From: Pseudoalteromonas arctica A 37-1-2 | Lineage (GTDB): Bacteria > Pseudomonadota > Gammaproteobacteria > Enterobacterales > Alteromonadaceae | NCBI RefSeq assembly: GCF_000238395.3 | Contig: NZ_CP011025.1 | Location: 3,596,001 to 3,660,000, forward strand | Direction of reading: 5' to 3' | DNA: 64,000 nt | Shown here: positions 1 through 8,275 of the stretch, in pieces | Numbering within the stretch: the first letter of the stretch is position 1 | Layout of the letters: each line of letters starts with the position of its first letter | Position numbers and translations under genes: made by a program | Notes under the pieces: generated by a model | The model's input: only the letters and a program-made list of their open reading frames with translations | Database searches by the model: none | Told to the model about the DNA's origin: nothing

Positions 1-970
1 TAGCCGCAGCTAAAACAAGTGAGTACAACGGTTGACCTGGGGTCAGCGTAGTAGCAACAGCTTGTAATACATCAGCGACTGGACCTTCACCTTGGCCGAA
101 CCAGCTAGCAATTGTACCAGGGAACAGAATTATACTGCTAGCGAAGATTGGTGGAATAACACCCGCCATATTTACTTTTAGTGGTAAATGCGTGCTTTGA
201 GCAGCAAATACTTGACGACCTTGTTGGCGTTTAGCGTAGTTAACAACAATACGACGTTGTCCACGTTCGAAAAACACTACAAGATAAGTAACAGCGAATA
301 CGATTACCGCAACCATCAACAGTACAAAAACATTCAAATCACCTTGGCGCGCCATTTCGACTGTCGAACCAATAGCAGACGGCAAGTTAGCTACAATACC
401 AACAAATATTAGAACAGAGATACCGTTACCGATACCACGCTCTGTTATTTGTTCACCCAACCACATAAGGAACATAGTACCAGTTACTAAACTCACCACT
501 GCGGTGAAATAGAAACCCATACCAGGGTTAACAACTAACCCCTCCATCATGCCCGGTAAGCTAGAAGCAATACCGATTGATTGAATAGTAGCTAGCACAA
601 GCGTGCCATAGCGTGTGTACTGGCTAATTTTTTTACGCCCTTGCTCACCTTCTTTCTTAAGCTCTATAAACGGAGGATACATATGCGTTAATAGTTGCGT
701 AATAATCGAAGCCGAGATATACGGCATAATACCCAGTGCTAACACTGAAGCTCGCTCAAGTGCACCACCACTGAACATGTTGAACATCTCAACAATGGTG
801 CCCTTTTGTTGCTCGAAGAAATCGGCAAGTACAGCGGCGTCAATCCCAGGGATCGGCACAAATGAACCTAGACGGTAAATTATGATAGCACCCAATACGA
901 AGAGTAATCGGCGCTTCAATTCCGAAAGTCCACCTTGTGCACTTTTTGTATCTTGACCTGGTTTAGCCAT
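1..970 (-). CDS. secY: SecY protein translocase channel subunit (3' part missing at window edge)
   Basis: This is the central pore subunit of the SecYEG translocon in the inner membrane. The reading frame starts at the ATG at 970-968 ([14 protein letters not shown]) and stays open to base 1, giving about 323 residues of a protein that is usually about 440. Seen in it are the plug region ([16 protein letters not shown]), the early helix [13 protein letters not shown] and the cytoplasmic stretch [15 protein letters not shown], all typical of SecY. It starts 10 bases after the rplO stop, the standard last-but-one place in the spc operon. The C-terminal transmembrane helices lie outside the window. 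Confidence 0.97.
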   Translation of the reverse strand, partial: MAKPGQDTKSAQGGLSELKRRLLFVLGAIIIYRLGSFVPIPGIDAAVLADFFEQQKGTIVEMFNMFSGGALERASVLALGIMPYISASIITQLLTHMYPPFIELKKEGEQGRKKISQYTRYGTLVLATIQSIGIASSLPGMMEGLVVNPGMGFYFTAVVSLVTGTMFLMWLGEQITERGIGNGISVLIFVGIVANLPSAIGSTVEMARQGDLNVFVLLMVAVIVFAVTYLVVFFERGQRRIVVNYAKRQQGRQVFAAQSTHLPLKVNMAGVIPPIFASSIILFPGTIASWFGQGEGPVADVLQAVATTLTPGQPLYSLVLAAA

Positions 971-980
971 TAGTACTTCC

Positions 981-1415
981 TTAGTCTTCTACCTTGCCTC
1001 CGGCAGCTTCAATAGCTTCGCGAGCACCTTTAGAGGCTTTAAGGCCTTTAACGGTAACAGCGCGTGAAACTTCGCCAGATTTAACAACTTTAACGAAAAG
1101 AACGTTCTTTTTAACTAGACCAGCTGCTTGTAACGCGCTTAGGTCTACCACATCGCCTTCTACTTTAGCGATTTCAAAAAGGTTTATTTCTGCAGATACT
1201 AAAGATTTGCGAGAAGTAAAACCAAATTTAGGTAGACGACGTTGCATAGGCATTTGACCGCCTTCAAAACCAACGCGTACTTTGCCGCCAGAACGTGATT
1301 TTTGACCTTTGTGACCACGGCCGCCAGTCTTACCTAGACCAGAACCGATACCACGACCAACACGTTTTGGAGCAGTTTTTGAACCTGCAGCAGGTGAAAG
1401 TGTATTCAAATGCAT
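981..1415 (-). CDS. rplO: 50S ribosomal protein L15
   Basis: L15 is a late-assembling protein of the large ribosomal subunit. The 144-residue product has the family's glycine- and arginine-rich N-terminal tail ([19 protein letters not shown]) that threads into 23S rRNA, followed by the [17 protein letters not shown] segment. Length matches the E. coli protein. It sits between rpmD (4-base gap) and secY (10-base gap), so it is translated from the same polycistronic message. Confidence 0.98.
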   Translation of the reverse strand: MHLNTLSPAAGSKTAPKRVGRGIGSGLGKTGGRGHKGQKSRSGGKVRVGFEGGQMPMQRRLPKFGFTSRKSLVSAEINLFEIAKVEGDVVDLSALQAAGLVKKNVLFVKVVKSGEVSRAVTVKGLKASKGAREAIEAAGGKVED

Positions 1416-1419
1416 CGAA

Positions 1420-1602
1420 TTAACCCTCTACCTTAACCATGTAAGAAACCTTGTTTATCATACCACGTACACATGCTGTGTCTTCTAACTCAACAGTGTG
1501 GTTGATACGACGTAAACCAAGACCGCGTAATGTAGCTTTATGTTTCGGTAAACGACCGATAGAGCTTTTTACTTGTGTTACTTTTACAGTTTGATTTGCC
1601 AT
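1420..1602 (-). CDS. rpmD: 50S ribosomal protein L30
   Basis: L30 is a small protein of the large subunit. The 60-residue product begins [17 protein letters not shown] and contains the [14 protein letters not shown] core that identifies bacterial L30, ending with the usual [12 protein letters not shown] tail. It follows rpsE with a gap of only 2 bases, the canonical rpsE-rpmD-rplO order. Confidence 0.97.
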   Translation of the reverse strand: MANQTVKVTQVKSSIGRLPKHKATLRGLGLRRINHTVELEDTACVRGMINKVSYMVKVEG

Positions 1603-1604
1603 GG

Positions 1605-2111
1605 TTACCCCAGTATTTCGTCTACGCGAAGGCCACGTTTAGCAGCGATTGACTGTGGAGAATTCATATTCTCAAGAGCCGAAATCGTTGCACGTACCAC
1701 GTTGATCGGGTTAGTAGAACCGTAACATTTAGAAAGTACGTTCTGCACACCAGTAACTTCTAGTACTGCACGCATAGCACCACCTGCAATGATACCAGTA
1801 CCTTCAGATGCTGGTTTCATGAACACTAGTGAGCCAGCATGACGTCCCTTAACAGGATGCTGTAATGTGTTGCCATTTAGGTCTACGTTGATCATGTTAC
1901 GACGTGCTTTTTCCATTGCTTTTTGAATAGCAGCTGGAACTTCACGTGCTTTACCATAACCGAAACCTACTTTACCTGCGCCATCACCAACTACAGTTAG
2001 TGCAGTAAAGCTAAAGATACGACCACCTTTAACTACTTTAGACACACGGTTCACCGCGATTAGCTTTTCAGCTAGATCAGGCTGTTGTTGCTTTGCTTCT
2101 ACGTTAGCCAT
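1605..2111 (-). CDS. rpsE: 30S ribosomal protein S5
   Basis: S5 is a small-subunit protein at the mRNA entry channel that affects decoding accuracy. The 168-residue product has the N-terminal double-stranded-RNA-binding-like fold ([37 protein letters not shown]) and the C-terminal domain ([27 protein letters not shown]). Length and order match E. coli. The KVVKGGR loop, where spectinomycin-resistance changes occur in other bacteria, looks wild type. Confidence 0.98.
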   Translation of the reverse strand: MANVEAKQQQPDLAEKLIAVNRVSKVVKGGRIFSFTALTVVGDGAGKVGFGYGKAREVPAAIQKAMEKARRNMINVDLNGNTLQHPVKGRHAGSLVFMKPASEGTGIIAGGAMRAVLEVTGVQNVLSKCYGSTNPINVVRATISALENMNSPQSIAAKRGLRVDEILG

Positions 2112-2120
2112 AGTCTACTC

Positions 2121-2471
2121 CTAGAATTGCAAACCGGCTTCACGCGCAGCATCAGCTAGCGCCTTCACACGGCCGTGATATTTAAAGCCACTGCGATCAA
2201 AAGCAATCTTTTCGATGCCTTTGTCAGCCGCACGTTCAGCAACCGCTTTGCCAACTGCTTGCGCAGCTTCAACGTTACCGGTGCCTTTAACTGTTTCGCT
2301 AATAGCCTTTTCAACAGTAGAAGCAGCAGCCAGTACATTACCCTCAGCATTTACTACTTGAGCGTATATGTGACGTGGCGTGCGGTGGATAACAAGACGC
2401 GTTGTGCCTTGTTCAATATAATTTCTACGAGTGCGTTTAGCACGACGTAGACGAGCTGTTTTTTTATCCAT
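2121..2471 (-). CDS. rplR: 50S ribosomal protein L18
   Basis: L18 binds 5S rRNA together with L5 and L25 in the central protuberance. The 116-residue product starts [17 protein letters not shown], contains [15 protein letters not shown] and ends [20 protein letters not shown], all hallmark L18 stretches. It is flanked by rplF (9-base gap) and rpsE (9-base gap). Long frames seen on both strands inside it are composition shadows. Confidence 0.98.
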   Translation of the reverse strand: MDKKTARLRRAKRTRRNYIEQGTTRLVIHRTPRHIYAQVVNAEGNVLAAASTVEKAISETVKGTGNVEAAQAVGKAVAERAADKGIEKIAFDRSGFKYHGRVKALADAAREAGLQF

Positions 2472-2480
2472 CGTCTTACC

Positions 2481-3014
2481 TTACTTCTTCTTAGCCTCTT
2501 TACGGCGTACATTCTCATCTGAATAACGAACACCCTTACCTTTATAAGGCTCAGGTTTACGGTATGCACGAATGTTAGCAGCTGTTTGACCAACTAACTG
2601 CTTATCTACGCCCTTAACTAGAACTTCTGTTTGGCTTGGAGTTTCAATCGTAATTCCTTCAGGAACTGCGAAATTAACTGGGTGTGAGAAGCCAAGAGTT
2701 AAATCTAATGTTTTACCCTTAGCTGCAGCACGGTAACCCACGCCTACTAACTGAAGTTTCTTCTCGTAACCTTCATGCGTACCAACAACCATGTTGTTGA
2801 TTAGAGCGCGAGCAGTACCTGCTTGAGCCCATGCATTAGCTACGCCATCACGAGGTAAAGTAGTAATAACGTTGTCATTAACTTGTATTTCAACAGCGTT
2901 GTTGATAGTACGAGTAAGTTCACCGTTTTTGCCTTTAACTGTGATTTCCTGGCCTTTTAATGTAACTTCTACACCGGCAGGAACAGTAATTGGTGCCTTT
3001 GCTATGCGAGACAT
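2481..3014 (-). CDS. rplF: 50S ribosomal protein L6
   Basis: L6 lies at the base of the L7/L12 stalk near the elongation-factor binding site. The 177-residue product has the two repeated L6 folds and the signature close to the C-terminus ([17 protein letters not shown]). Length equals that of E. coli L6. It sits between rpsH (13-base gap) and rplR in the spc operon. Confidence 0.98.
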   Translation of the reverse strand: MSRIAKAPITVPAGVEVTLKGQEITVKGKNGELTRTINNAVEIQVNDNVITTLPRDGVANAWAQAGTARALINNMVVGTHEGYEKKLQLVGVGYRAAAKGKTLDLTLGFSHPVNFAVPEGITIETPSQTEVLVKGVDKQLVGQTAANIRAYRKPEPYKGKGVRYSDENVRRKEAKKK

Positions 3015-3027
3015 AGTTCCCCTCCGA

Positions 3028-3420
3028 TTAAGCTACAAAACCAATGATTTCACCACCAACACCAGCACTACGTGCTGTGCGGTCTGTCATTAGGCCTTTA
3101 GAAGTTGATACGATAGCGATACCAAGACCACCCATTACCTTAGGTAATTGGTCACGTTTCTTATAGATACGTAGACCAGGGCGACTTACACGCTGGATAT
3201 TTTCAATTACAGCTTTGCCTTCGAAGTACTTCAACTCGATAGAAAGCTCAGGTTTAGTTTCACCGTTAACGGCGAAATCTACGATATAACCTTCGTCTTT
3301 TAGTACTTTAGCTAATGCTACTTTCAGCTTTGAAGTTGGCATCGTTACAGATACTTTCTTCGCTGATTGACCGTTACGAATTCGTGTAAACAAATCCGCG
3401 ATAGGATCTTGCAAGCTCAT
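3028..3420 (-). CDS. rpsH: 30S ribosomal protein S8
   Basis: S8 is a primary binder of the 16S rRNA central domain. In E. coli it also represses translation of the spc operon by binding the message near the L5 start; that is family knowledge, and I did not verify a binding site here. The 130-residue product starts [18 protein letters not shown] and ends with the [13 protein letters not shown] and GGEIIGFVA segments that form the RNA-binding surface. The gap after rpsN is 21 bases. Confidence 0.98.
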   Translation of the reverse strand: MSLQDPIADLFTRIRNGQSAKKVSVTMPTSKLKVALAKVLKDEGYIVDFAVNGETKPELSIELKYFEGKAVIENIQRVSRPGLRIYKKRDQLPKVMGGLGIAIVSTSKGLMTDRTARSAGVGGEIIGFVA

Positions 3421-3441
3421 AGTCTTACTCCCATGATTCTA

Positions 3442-3747
3442 TTACCAGCTAGCCTTTTTAAGGCCAGGAATTTCACCGCGCATAGCTGCTTCGCGAACTT
3501 TAATACGGCTCATGCCGAATTTGCGAAGGAAACCATGTGGGCGGCCCGTAATGTTACAACGATTACGTTGACGTGCAGGGCTAGAATCACGAGGTAAAGC
3601 TTGTAGCTTAAGTACCGCGTCCCAACGATCATCTTCAGATGTATTAACATCACTGATGATAGCTTTTAGTGCCGCGCGCTTTTCAGCGAACTGAGCAACT
3701 AGTTTTGTGCGCTTTGCTTCGCGCGCTTTCATAGAATTCTTTGCCAT
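3442..3747 (-). CDS. rpsN: 30S ribosomal protein S14, zinc-free long form
   Basis: S14 is a small-subunit head protein. At 101 residues it is the long form that lacks the zinc ribbon: the conserved region reads [15 protein letters not shown] with a single cysteine and no CxxC pair, so it does not need zinc. [19 protein letters not shown] at the N-terminus and [15 protein letters not shown] at the C-terminus are nearly identical to the E. coli protein. Confidence 0.98.
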   Translation of the reverse strand: MAKNSMKAREAKRTKLVAQFAEKRAALKAIISDVNTSEDDRWDAVLKLQALPRDSSPARQRNRCNITGRPHGFLRKFGMSRIKVREAAMRGEIPGLKKASW

Positions 3748-3757
3748 AACCCTACCC

Positions 3758-4297
3758 TTATTTCTTAAATGGGAAGTTAAACGCTTCTAACAACGCACGG
3801 CCTTCCTCATCAGATTTCGCAGAAGTAGTGATAGTAATATCCATACCGCGTACACGGTCTACTTTATCGTAATCGATTTCTGGGAAGATGATTTGTTCAC
3901 GTACGCCCATGCTGTAGTTGCCACGTCCATCAAAAGACTTAGCACTTACGCCACGGAAGTCACGAATACGTGGGATAGCGATTGATACCAAACGCTCAAA
4001 AAAGTCCCACATACGCTCGCCGCGTAGGGTTACTTTACAACCAATCGGGTAACCTTCACGCACTTTGAAGCCAGCAACAGATTTGCGTGCTTTAGTGATT
4101 AGAGGTTTCTGACCAGAGATTGCTGCTAGATCCGCTACTGCGTTATCTAAAATCTTCTTGTCAGCTAGGGCTTCGCCCACGCCCATATTCAATGTGATCT
4201 TTTCGATCTGAGGGACTTGCATGACAGAGCTGAAACCAAACTTCTCTTGAAGTTCCGCAACTACTTTGTCTTTATATACTTCATGCAGTTTCGCCAT
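3758..4297 (-). CDS. rplE: 50S ribosomal protein L5
   Basis: L5 binds 5S rRNA and contacts the P-site tRNA. I place the start at the ATG at 4297-4295 ([13 protein letters not shown]), giving 179 residues, the E. coli length. The frame is open further upstream to a TTG at 4366, but that would overlap rplX and add 23 residues absent from the family. A GGAG ribosome-binding site lies just upstream of the chosen start. An ATG directly before it (4300) is an equally reachable alternative. Conserved stretches include [25 protein letters not shown] and [12 protein letters not shown]. Confidence 0.97.
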   Translation of the reverse strand: MAKLHEVYKDKVVAELQEKFGFSSVMQVPQIEKITLNMGVGEALADKKILDNAVADLAAISGQKPLITKARKSVAGFKVREGYPIGCKVTLRGERMWDFFERLVSIAIPRIRDFRGVSAKSFDGRGNYSMGVREQIIFPEIDYDKVDRVRGMDITITTSAKSDEEGRALLEAFNFPFKK

Positions 4298-4313
4298 CAT
4301 TCTACTCCAACTA

Positions 4314-4628
4314 TTAGATAGTTTTACCAGTAGATTTAAAGATACGTAATTTCTTACCATCTTCAATCTTGAAACCTACACGATCAGCTTTACTCGTTTC
4401 CGAGTTGAAGATCGCAACGTTTGATGCATCCATAGATGCTTCTTTCTCAACAATGCCGCCAGCTTGGTTCAATTGTGGAACCGGCTTTTGGTGTTTCTTG
4501 ATCAAGTTTATGCCTTCGACAAAGATTCGACCAGATTCAGTAACAACTGAAAGCACTTTTCCGCGCTTACCTTTGTCTTTACCTGCTAGTACGATTACTT
4601 CGTCATCACGACGTATTTTTGCTGCCAT
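4314..4628 (-). CDS. rplX: 50S ribosomal protein L24
   Basis: L24 starts large-subunit assembly and later lies at the exit of the peptide tunnel. The 104-residue product has the N-terminal KOW motif ([20 protein letters not shown]) and the family's [11 protein letters not shown] segment. It follows rplN after 10 bases and precedes rplE by 16 bases, the canonical spc order. Confidence 0.98.
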   Translation of the reverse strand: MAAKIRRDDEVIVLAGKDKGKRGKVLSVVTESGRIFVEGINLIKKHQKPVPQLNQAGGIVEKEASMDASNVAIFNSETSKADRVGFKIEDGKKLRIFKSTGKTI

Positions 4629-4638
4629 GATTGGCTCC

Positions 4639-5007
4639 TTACAGTACTTCTGGGGCTAGTGAAACGATTTTCATGAACTTATCATTACGAAGTTCGCGAG
4701 TCACAGGGCCGAAAATACGTGTACCAATTGGCTGCAAGTTATCATTTAAGATAACAGCCGCGTTGCTGTCAAAACGGATCAAAGAACCATCTGGACGGCG
4801 AACACCTTTTCTGGTACGCACAACTACCGCGTTTTTAACATCACCTTTCTTCACTTTACCGCGAGGAATAGCTTCTTTTACAGAAACTTTAATGATGTCG
4901 CCAATCGCTGCGTAGCGACGGTGTGAACCACCAAGGACTTTTATACACTGCACTTTGCGAGCGCCGCTGTTATCAGCAACTTCCAGCTGAGTTTGCATTT
5001 GGATCAT
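4639..5007 (-). CDS. rplN: 50S ribosomal protein L14
   Basis: L14 lies at the subunit interface and forms bridges to 16S rRNA. The 122-residue product starts [17 protein letters not shown] and carries the L14 signature around residues 60-86. It is the first gene of the spc operon. A strong GGAGGT ribosome-binding site lies 7-8 bases before the ATG. There is no rpsQ upstream; the next gene in that direction is an AsmA-family gene, so the operon is not contiguous with an S10 operon here. Confidence 0.98.
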   Translation of the reverse strand: MIQMQTQLEVADNSGARKVQCIKVLGGSHRRYAAIGDIIKVSVKEAIPRGKVKKGDVKNAVVVRTRKGVRRPDGSLIRFDSNAAVILNDNLQPIGTRIFGPVTRELRNDKFMKIVSLAPEVL

Positions 5008-5110
5008 GTTAATGACCTCCGGTGTAGTAATTACAACGTGTCTAAAATTCGTTTAAAAATCAGACATTTCGATTAAATCCCAATCAAAAAACAAACGAGT
5101 TGTCTCTTAA

Positions 5111-5149
5111 GGGCGGGCAATTGTACCAGCATTGAGGGGGTAGTGATAG
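5111..5149 (-). promoter_or_regulatory. Candidate sigma-70 promoter for the spc operon with GC-rich discriminator
   Basis: Read on the minus strand there is CTATCA (5149-5144), an 18-base spacer ending in TGG, an extended -10 box TACAAT (5125-5120), and then a run of G and C (GCCCGCCC, 5118-5111) where transcription should start. A GC-rich discriminator just after the -10 box is a known feature of stringently controlled ribosomal promoters. The predicted leader to rplN is about 105 bases. This is pattern reading only; the -35 box is weak. Confidence 0.55.
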
Positions 5150-5230
5150 GTTATTTTTTAATTAATTTAGAGCGTATGGTTATTAAAGTTGAGTAATTAC
5201 GGCTATGTAGCTATTTTACAGATGGTTACA

Positions 5231-5267
5231 AAACAAACAAGGCACTATATAAGTGCCTTGTTTGTTT
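5231..5267. terminator. Bidirectional hairpin terminator between asmA-like gene and spc operon
   Basis: A perfect 16-base inverted repeat (arms 5231-5246 and 5252-5267, ending AAACAAAC / GTTTGTTT) with a 5-base loop. The A-rich and T-rich arm ends supply the U-tract in either direction. It lies 14 bases beyond the stop of the AsmA-family gene and upstream of the spc promoter, so it should stop readthrough from the former into the latter. Confidence 0.8.
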
Positions 5268-5280
5268 TAACTATAGATGA

Positions 5281-7251
5281 TTAACCGAATAAACCTTTTA
5301 ATTTATCTTTAATCTTATCCTTTGCTTTGTCTTTGGCTTTTTCTTTTGCCTCATCAACCTTCTGCTTAGCTTCATCTTTAAGCGCATTACCCACATCGAG
5401 CTTTATACCAACATCGTGGAAAGGCCCTTTTATACGTAGTGGTATTTTAAAACCAGTGCTGTCATCAGTGGTTCCCTGTCCTTCGATTGATCCAACTATG
5501 CCTGTAACCAAACGGTAATTAACTGTTGTTTGTGGTAAATCAACATCGCCTTCACCTGATATTCTAACGAGTGGACTAATAAGTGATAAATCAGTATTTT
5601 TACCAACACCATTAGTAAAGTTAAAACTTCCAGTTAGTGCAGAGAAATCTGTTTGCTCTGATTCTTCAAACCCAGTATCCAGCCCTTCAGACGCAGCACC
5701 AAAGTTTCCTGAAATGAGTTCCTTACCTTTACGAACCATCTCAGCTATATTCGCACCTTTTACGGCTCCATCAGCAAACTCAAATCCAAGTTTTCCGTTA
5801 AGCGCACCAATAAACGACTTTTGACTTTGGCCAGTTGTGTTTAGGTTCCAATTTAAAGACCCCTTACCCATTAGCTTGTCAAAACCTGCCGCATCAGTTA
5901 ATAAAGGCTGTGCATCTATACCAGCTAAGTCAAAGTTAGTTGATATTTTATAAGGCACTTGTTGTGCGTTTACATTGATAACGCCTTTACCTGACCCTTC
6001 ATAAGCAGAAAAGCTATCTAGGCTTAGTTTTGCAACGCTATTTTTTAAAGCAACAGTAAATTGATTGGCGCCCAACTTAATATCGTTAGCTTTTAATCCA
6101 CTTGAACGAATAACTACATTCGCATCTAGTGAATTTAACGCACTTAGATCAATTTTAGTGTCATCCCATACTATTGGCTCTGCAGGTTTATCATTTTGCT
6201 CTACTGGCTCTTCTTGTTTTGCTACTGCTTCAGGTAGGTACGGGTTTAAATCAAGCATACCTAAATCAATTTCAGCATTTACAGCTAAACGCTTACCTAG
6301 GTTAAGCTCGCTCTTACCTTTTATTTCCAATGCGTCTAACGTCGCAACTAAATCTTCTAAATTAAATTTCTCACCTGCTAGGTGCATTTTACCGTTTACA
6401 CTAAATGCGTTAAAAGCATTGTCTTTAGCGTCTAACTCTACACCTTGCCATTTTGCAATACTTTTAACAGACTCACCGCTTAGTGATAACTGACCTTTAA
6501 TATCTTGGCCTTGCCCAGCGATGCTCCCTTCGAACGTTAGATCAACTAAACGAGAATCTAAGGTTTGTTTAACATTAAAAATAGCACCTTCAATTGCTTT
6601 AGCAGGAGTATCTAATTTTATATCAAGCTCAAAACGCTCCTGCATATAAGTAATACCCCCTTTTACTTCTAATGTTTTACGAAGTGATGGAAGTAAAATA
6701 GCGAGTTCTAAATCACTAATTTGCTGCTTAGCACCTGTTAGACCATCTAGATAAGTAAATGTGCCGCCATAAATAGCAACCTCACCTAACTCAATATCAA
6801 AGTTATCTGGAAGCTTTATCGCTTCACCTGATTGGCTTTGCTCTTTAGGTTGCTCTGCAACTGCATCAAACAACTGCCAATTAGCTTTACCATTTTTGTC
6901 AGTTTCTAATAGGATATTTGGTTCGTTTATAACAAACTTATCTAATTTAAACTCACCACCAAATAATGAAAACCAAGGTATATGTACAGCAAGCTGTTTC
7001 ATACTCGCCATATCGGCGCGCGAACCTGATTCCATATTTGCAAAATGCACGTCGTTAAGTTCTAACTTTAATGCAGGGAATACGCTAAGTATTTTATCAC
7101 CTTTAATAGTAAGAGTGCGCCCAGTTGTTTGTTCTACCTGCTGCGACACTTTATTAAAAATAGTATCAGTAGGGATTAAAAACGGTGCGGCAACAATTAG
7201 TGCTATACATAGTAAAAGTATTACACCTACAATTTTAAGTAAGGTTTTCAT
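5281..7251 (-). CDS. AsmA-family inner-membrane-anchored protein
   Basis: AsmA-family proteins are bridge-like proteins of the cell envelope linked to outer-membrane lipid and protein homeostasis. The 656-residue product has one N-terminal membrane helix (about residues 5-26), then the AsmA N-terminal domain (TTGRTLTIKGDKILSVFP, LELNDVHFANM, LDKFVINEPNILLETDKNG) and the AsmA C-terminal domain (GKGSLNWNLNTTGQS, LNGKLGFEFADGAVKGANIA). It ends in an unusual run of Lys/Glu/Asp-rich helix (roughly the last 30 residues) closing with KLKGLFG. Substrate is unknown. It is followed by a strong terminator and appears monocistronic. Confidence 0.9.
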   Translation of the reverse strand: MKTLLKIVGVILLLCIALIVAAPFLIPTDTIFNKVSQQVEQTTGRTLTIKGDKILSVFPALKLELNDVHFANMESGSRADMASMKQLAVHIPWFSLFGGEFKLDKFVINEPNILLETDKNGKANWQLFDAVAEQPKEQSQSGEAIKLPDNFDIELGEVAIYGGTFTYLDGLTGAKQQISDLELAILLPSLRKTLEVKGGITYMQERFELDIKLDTPAKAIEGAIFNVKQTLDSRLVDLTFEGSIAGQGQDIKGQLSLSGESVKSIAKWQGVELDAKDNAFNAFSVNGKMHLAGEKFNLEDLVATLDALEIKGKSELNLGKRLAVNAEIDLGMLDLNPYLPEAVAKQEEPVEQNDKPAEPIVWDDTKIDLSALNSLDANVVIRSSGLKANDIKLGANQFTVALKNSVAKLSLDSFSAYEGSGKGVINVNAQQVPYKISTNFDLAGIDAQPLLTDAAGFDKLMGKGSLNWNLNTTGQSQKSFIGALNGKLGFEFADGAVKGANIAEMVRKGKELISGNFGAASEGLDTGFEESEQTDFSALTGSFNFTNGVGKNTDLSLISPLVRISGEGDVDLPQTTVNYRLVTGIVGSIEGQGTTDDSTGFKIPLRIKGPFHDVGIKLDVGNALKDEAKQKVDEAKEKAKDKAKDKIKDKLKGLFG

Positions 7252-7382
7252 GATCGTCCTTTCAAACGTGCAAATAATGTTCTTATCATAGCGAGTGTTA
7301 GCCTTAAAATCATTGTAGTTGATGTAAAAAAGCCACTAAAACTACTTTACCTGTTCTATATGAATCTTTCCTGAAACATTTT

Positions 7383-7454
7383 GATACCTTTAGGTTACAA
7401 ATAAATATTGCGCCATCGATACCTCTAGGTTGCATTGATACCTAGAGGTTACAA
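7383..7454. repeat. Three palindromic operator-like repeats upstream of the membrane protein/XRE module
   Basis: Three copies of GATACCT-NN-AGGTT-A/G-CA begin at 7383, 7418 and 7437 (offsets 35 and 19 bases). The core of each is a palindrome: ACCTTTAGGT, ACCTCTAGGT and ACCTAGAGGT. They lie 33-104 bases before the first gene of a module that encodes an XRE-type DNA-binding protein, so the simplest reading is autoregulation by that protein. Binding is inferred, not shown. Confidence 0.7.
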
Positions 7455-7486
7455 AAAATACTCAATACAATTACAGGATGATTACT

Positions 7487-7858
7487 ATGAAACAACAAGA
7501 TATAAAAACAGAAGAACAATTTATGAGACATAATATACGGTTTTGTATAAGCGCTGGCGTAGTTTGTTTACTTCTCAGTGTTTACTCACTAACTAACCAT
7601 AATATAGAAGGGATGATAATTGTTGGAATGAGCGTTTTATTTTATATGGTTGTAACCGCTATTTTTATGATTAAAGCAGGCTTTCCGCTAAAAATGTATT
7701 TTAAATACGCTTATAAAGATGAGTTTCTAAACACCATTGACATTAATCCTATAAACATACAAGTTGTGCATTTGGGGTTTGCCTTCTTGGTGTTTTGTAT
7801 AATAACGATTCAATACCTAGCGAGGTTTCGCATGCAAATATGGCAATATTTTACTTAG
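7487..7858 (+). CDS. Small multi-pass membrane protein of unknown function in an XRE-regulator module
   Basis: I do not recognise a family. The product of about 123 residues has two hydrophobic helices near residues 20-62 (VCLLLSVYSL, IIVGMSVLFYMVVTAIFMI) and a third near the C-terminus (LGFAFLVFCIITIQYL), with a soluble loop between. The ATG at 7487 is preferred over the one at 7478 because AGGA at 7475-7478 is 8 bases from it. Its stop overlaps the start of a possible 23-residue ORF and lies 61 bases before the regulator gene. Small membrane proteins paired with XRE regulators are common, but their roles vary. Confidence 0.65.
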   Translation: MKQQDIKTEEQFMRHNIRFCISAGVVCLLLSVYSLTNHNIEGMIIVGMSVLFYMVVTAIFMIKAGFPLKMYFKYAYKDEFLNTIDINPINIQVVHLGFAFLVFCIITIQYLARFRMQIWQYFT

Positions 7859-7911
7859 GTATTATGCTCTTAGTATATGGAATATCAACCCTTTGGCAAA
7901 GCCGTGATTAG
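7840..7911 (+). CDS. Possible 23-residue membrane peptide between the membrane protein and regulator
   Basis: An ATG at 7840, inside the last codons of the preceding gene but in another frame, opens a frame of 23 codons that reads as one hydrophobic helix (MAIFYLGIMLLVYGIST) followed by LWQSRD. It stops at 7909-7911, 8 bases before the GTG of the regulator, whose ribosome-binding site overlaps this stop. The arrangement would couple all three genes translationally. Alternatively it is the relic of a longer C-terminus of the preceding protein lost by frameshift. There is no independent evidence of expression. Confidence 0.35.
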   Translation: MAIFYLGIMLLVYGISTLWQSRD

Positions 7912-7919
7912 GAGTCAAA

Positions 7920-8120
7920 GTGCAAAATAACATAGCAAAATTTCGTAAAGAGGCCGGGCTTTCACAGCAAGAACTTGCTGATGCTATTAACGTGTCGCGC
8001 AAAACAATAAGTACCGTAGAAACAAACCGGTTTACGCCGTCGGTAATAATTGCTCTAAAAATAGCAAAGCATTTTAATACCTCAGTTGAAAGCCTCTTTG
8101 TACTGGATGAAAATGATTGA
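7920..8120 (+). CDS. XRE-family (Cro/CI-type) transcriptional regulator
   Basis: A 66-residue stand-alone helix-turn-helix protein. The fold is read from IAKFRKEAGLSQQELADAIN, the recognition helix VSRKTISTVETNRFTPSV, and the closing LKIAKHFNTSVESLFVLD. It starts with GTG at 7920 behind AGGAG. Such tiny XRE proteins usually repress their own operon, and three palindromic repeats lie in front of this module. Long frames on the opposite strand over this gene are shadows. Confidence 0.85.
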   Translation: MQNNIAKFRKEAGLSQQELADAINVSRKTISTVETNRFTPSVIIALKIAKHFNTSVESLFVLDEND

Positions 8121-8275
8121 TACATGTTAAAGCATTAGTCTCATTTTATTAGCAAAAATACCGATTTAGTCACTTCAATTACAACGTATGGAGGACAGCG
8201 CTGTTGTTATTAGCGTAATTGCGCTAAAATAGACCAGCAAAAAAATATATATCTAAACCGGAGATTCTACAAGGC

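Noticed and set aside
188..878. Plus-strand open frames of 74 and 87 residues over 188-412 and 615-878
   Set aside because: They are antisense to secY, which reads clearly on the minus strand through this region.
2165..2593. Several open frames on both strands inside rplR and rplF
   Set aside because: They lie over highly conserved ribosomal genes, have no family features and reflect codon bias; shadows.
4298..4366. N-terminal extension of rplE to a TTG at 4366 (202 residues)
   Set aside because: It would overlap rplX, lacks a ribosome-binding site and adds residues not found in L5. The ATG at 4297 gives the family length of 179 with GGAG upstream.
7383..7454. CRISPR-like repeat array
   Set aside because: Only three short copies with unequal spacing (35 and 19 bases) and no cas genes; palindromic cores fit regulator sites better.
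7862..8125. Minus-strand frame of 87 residues opposite the XRE gene
   Set aside because: The plus strand gives a textbook XRE domain with a ribosome-binding site; the minus frame has no recognisable feature.
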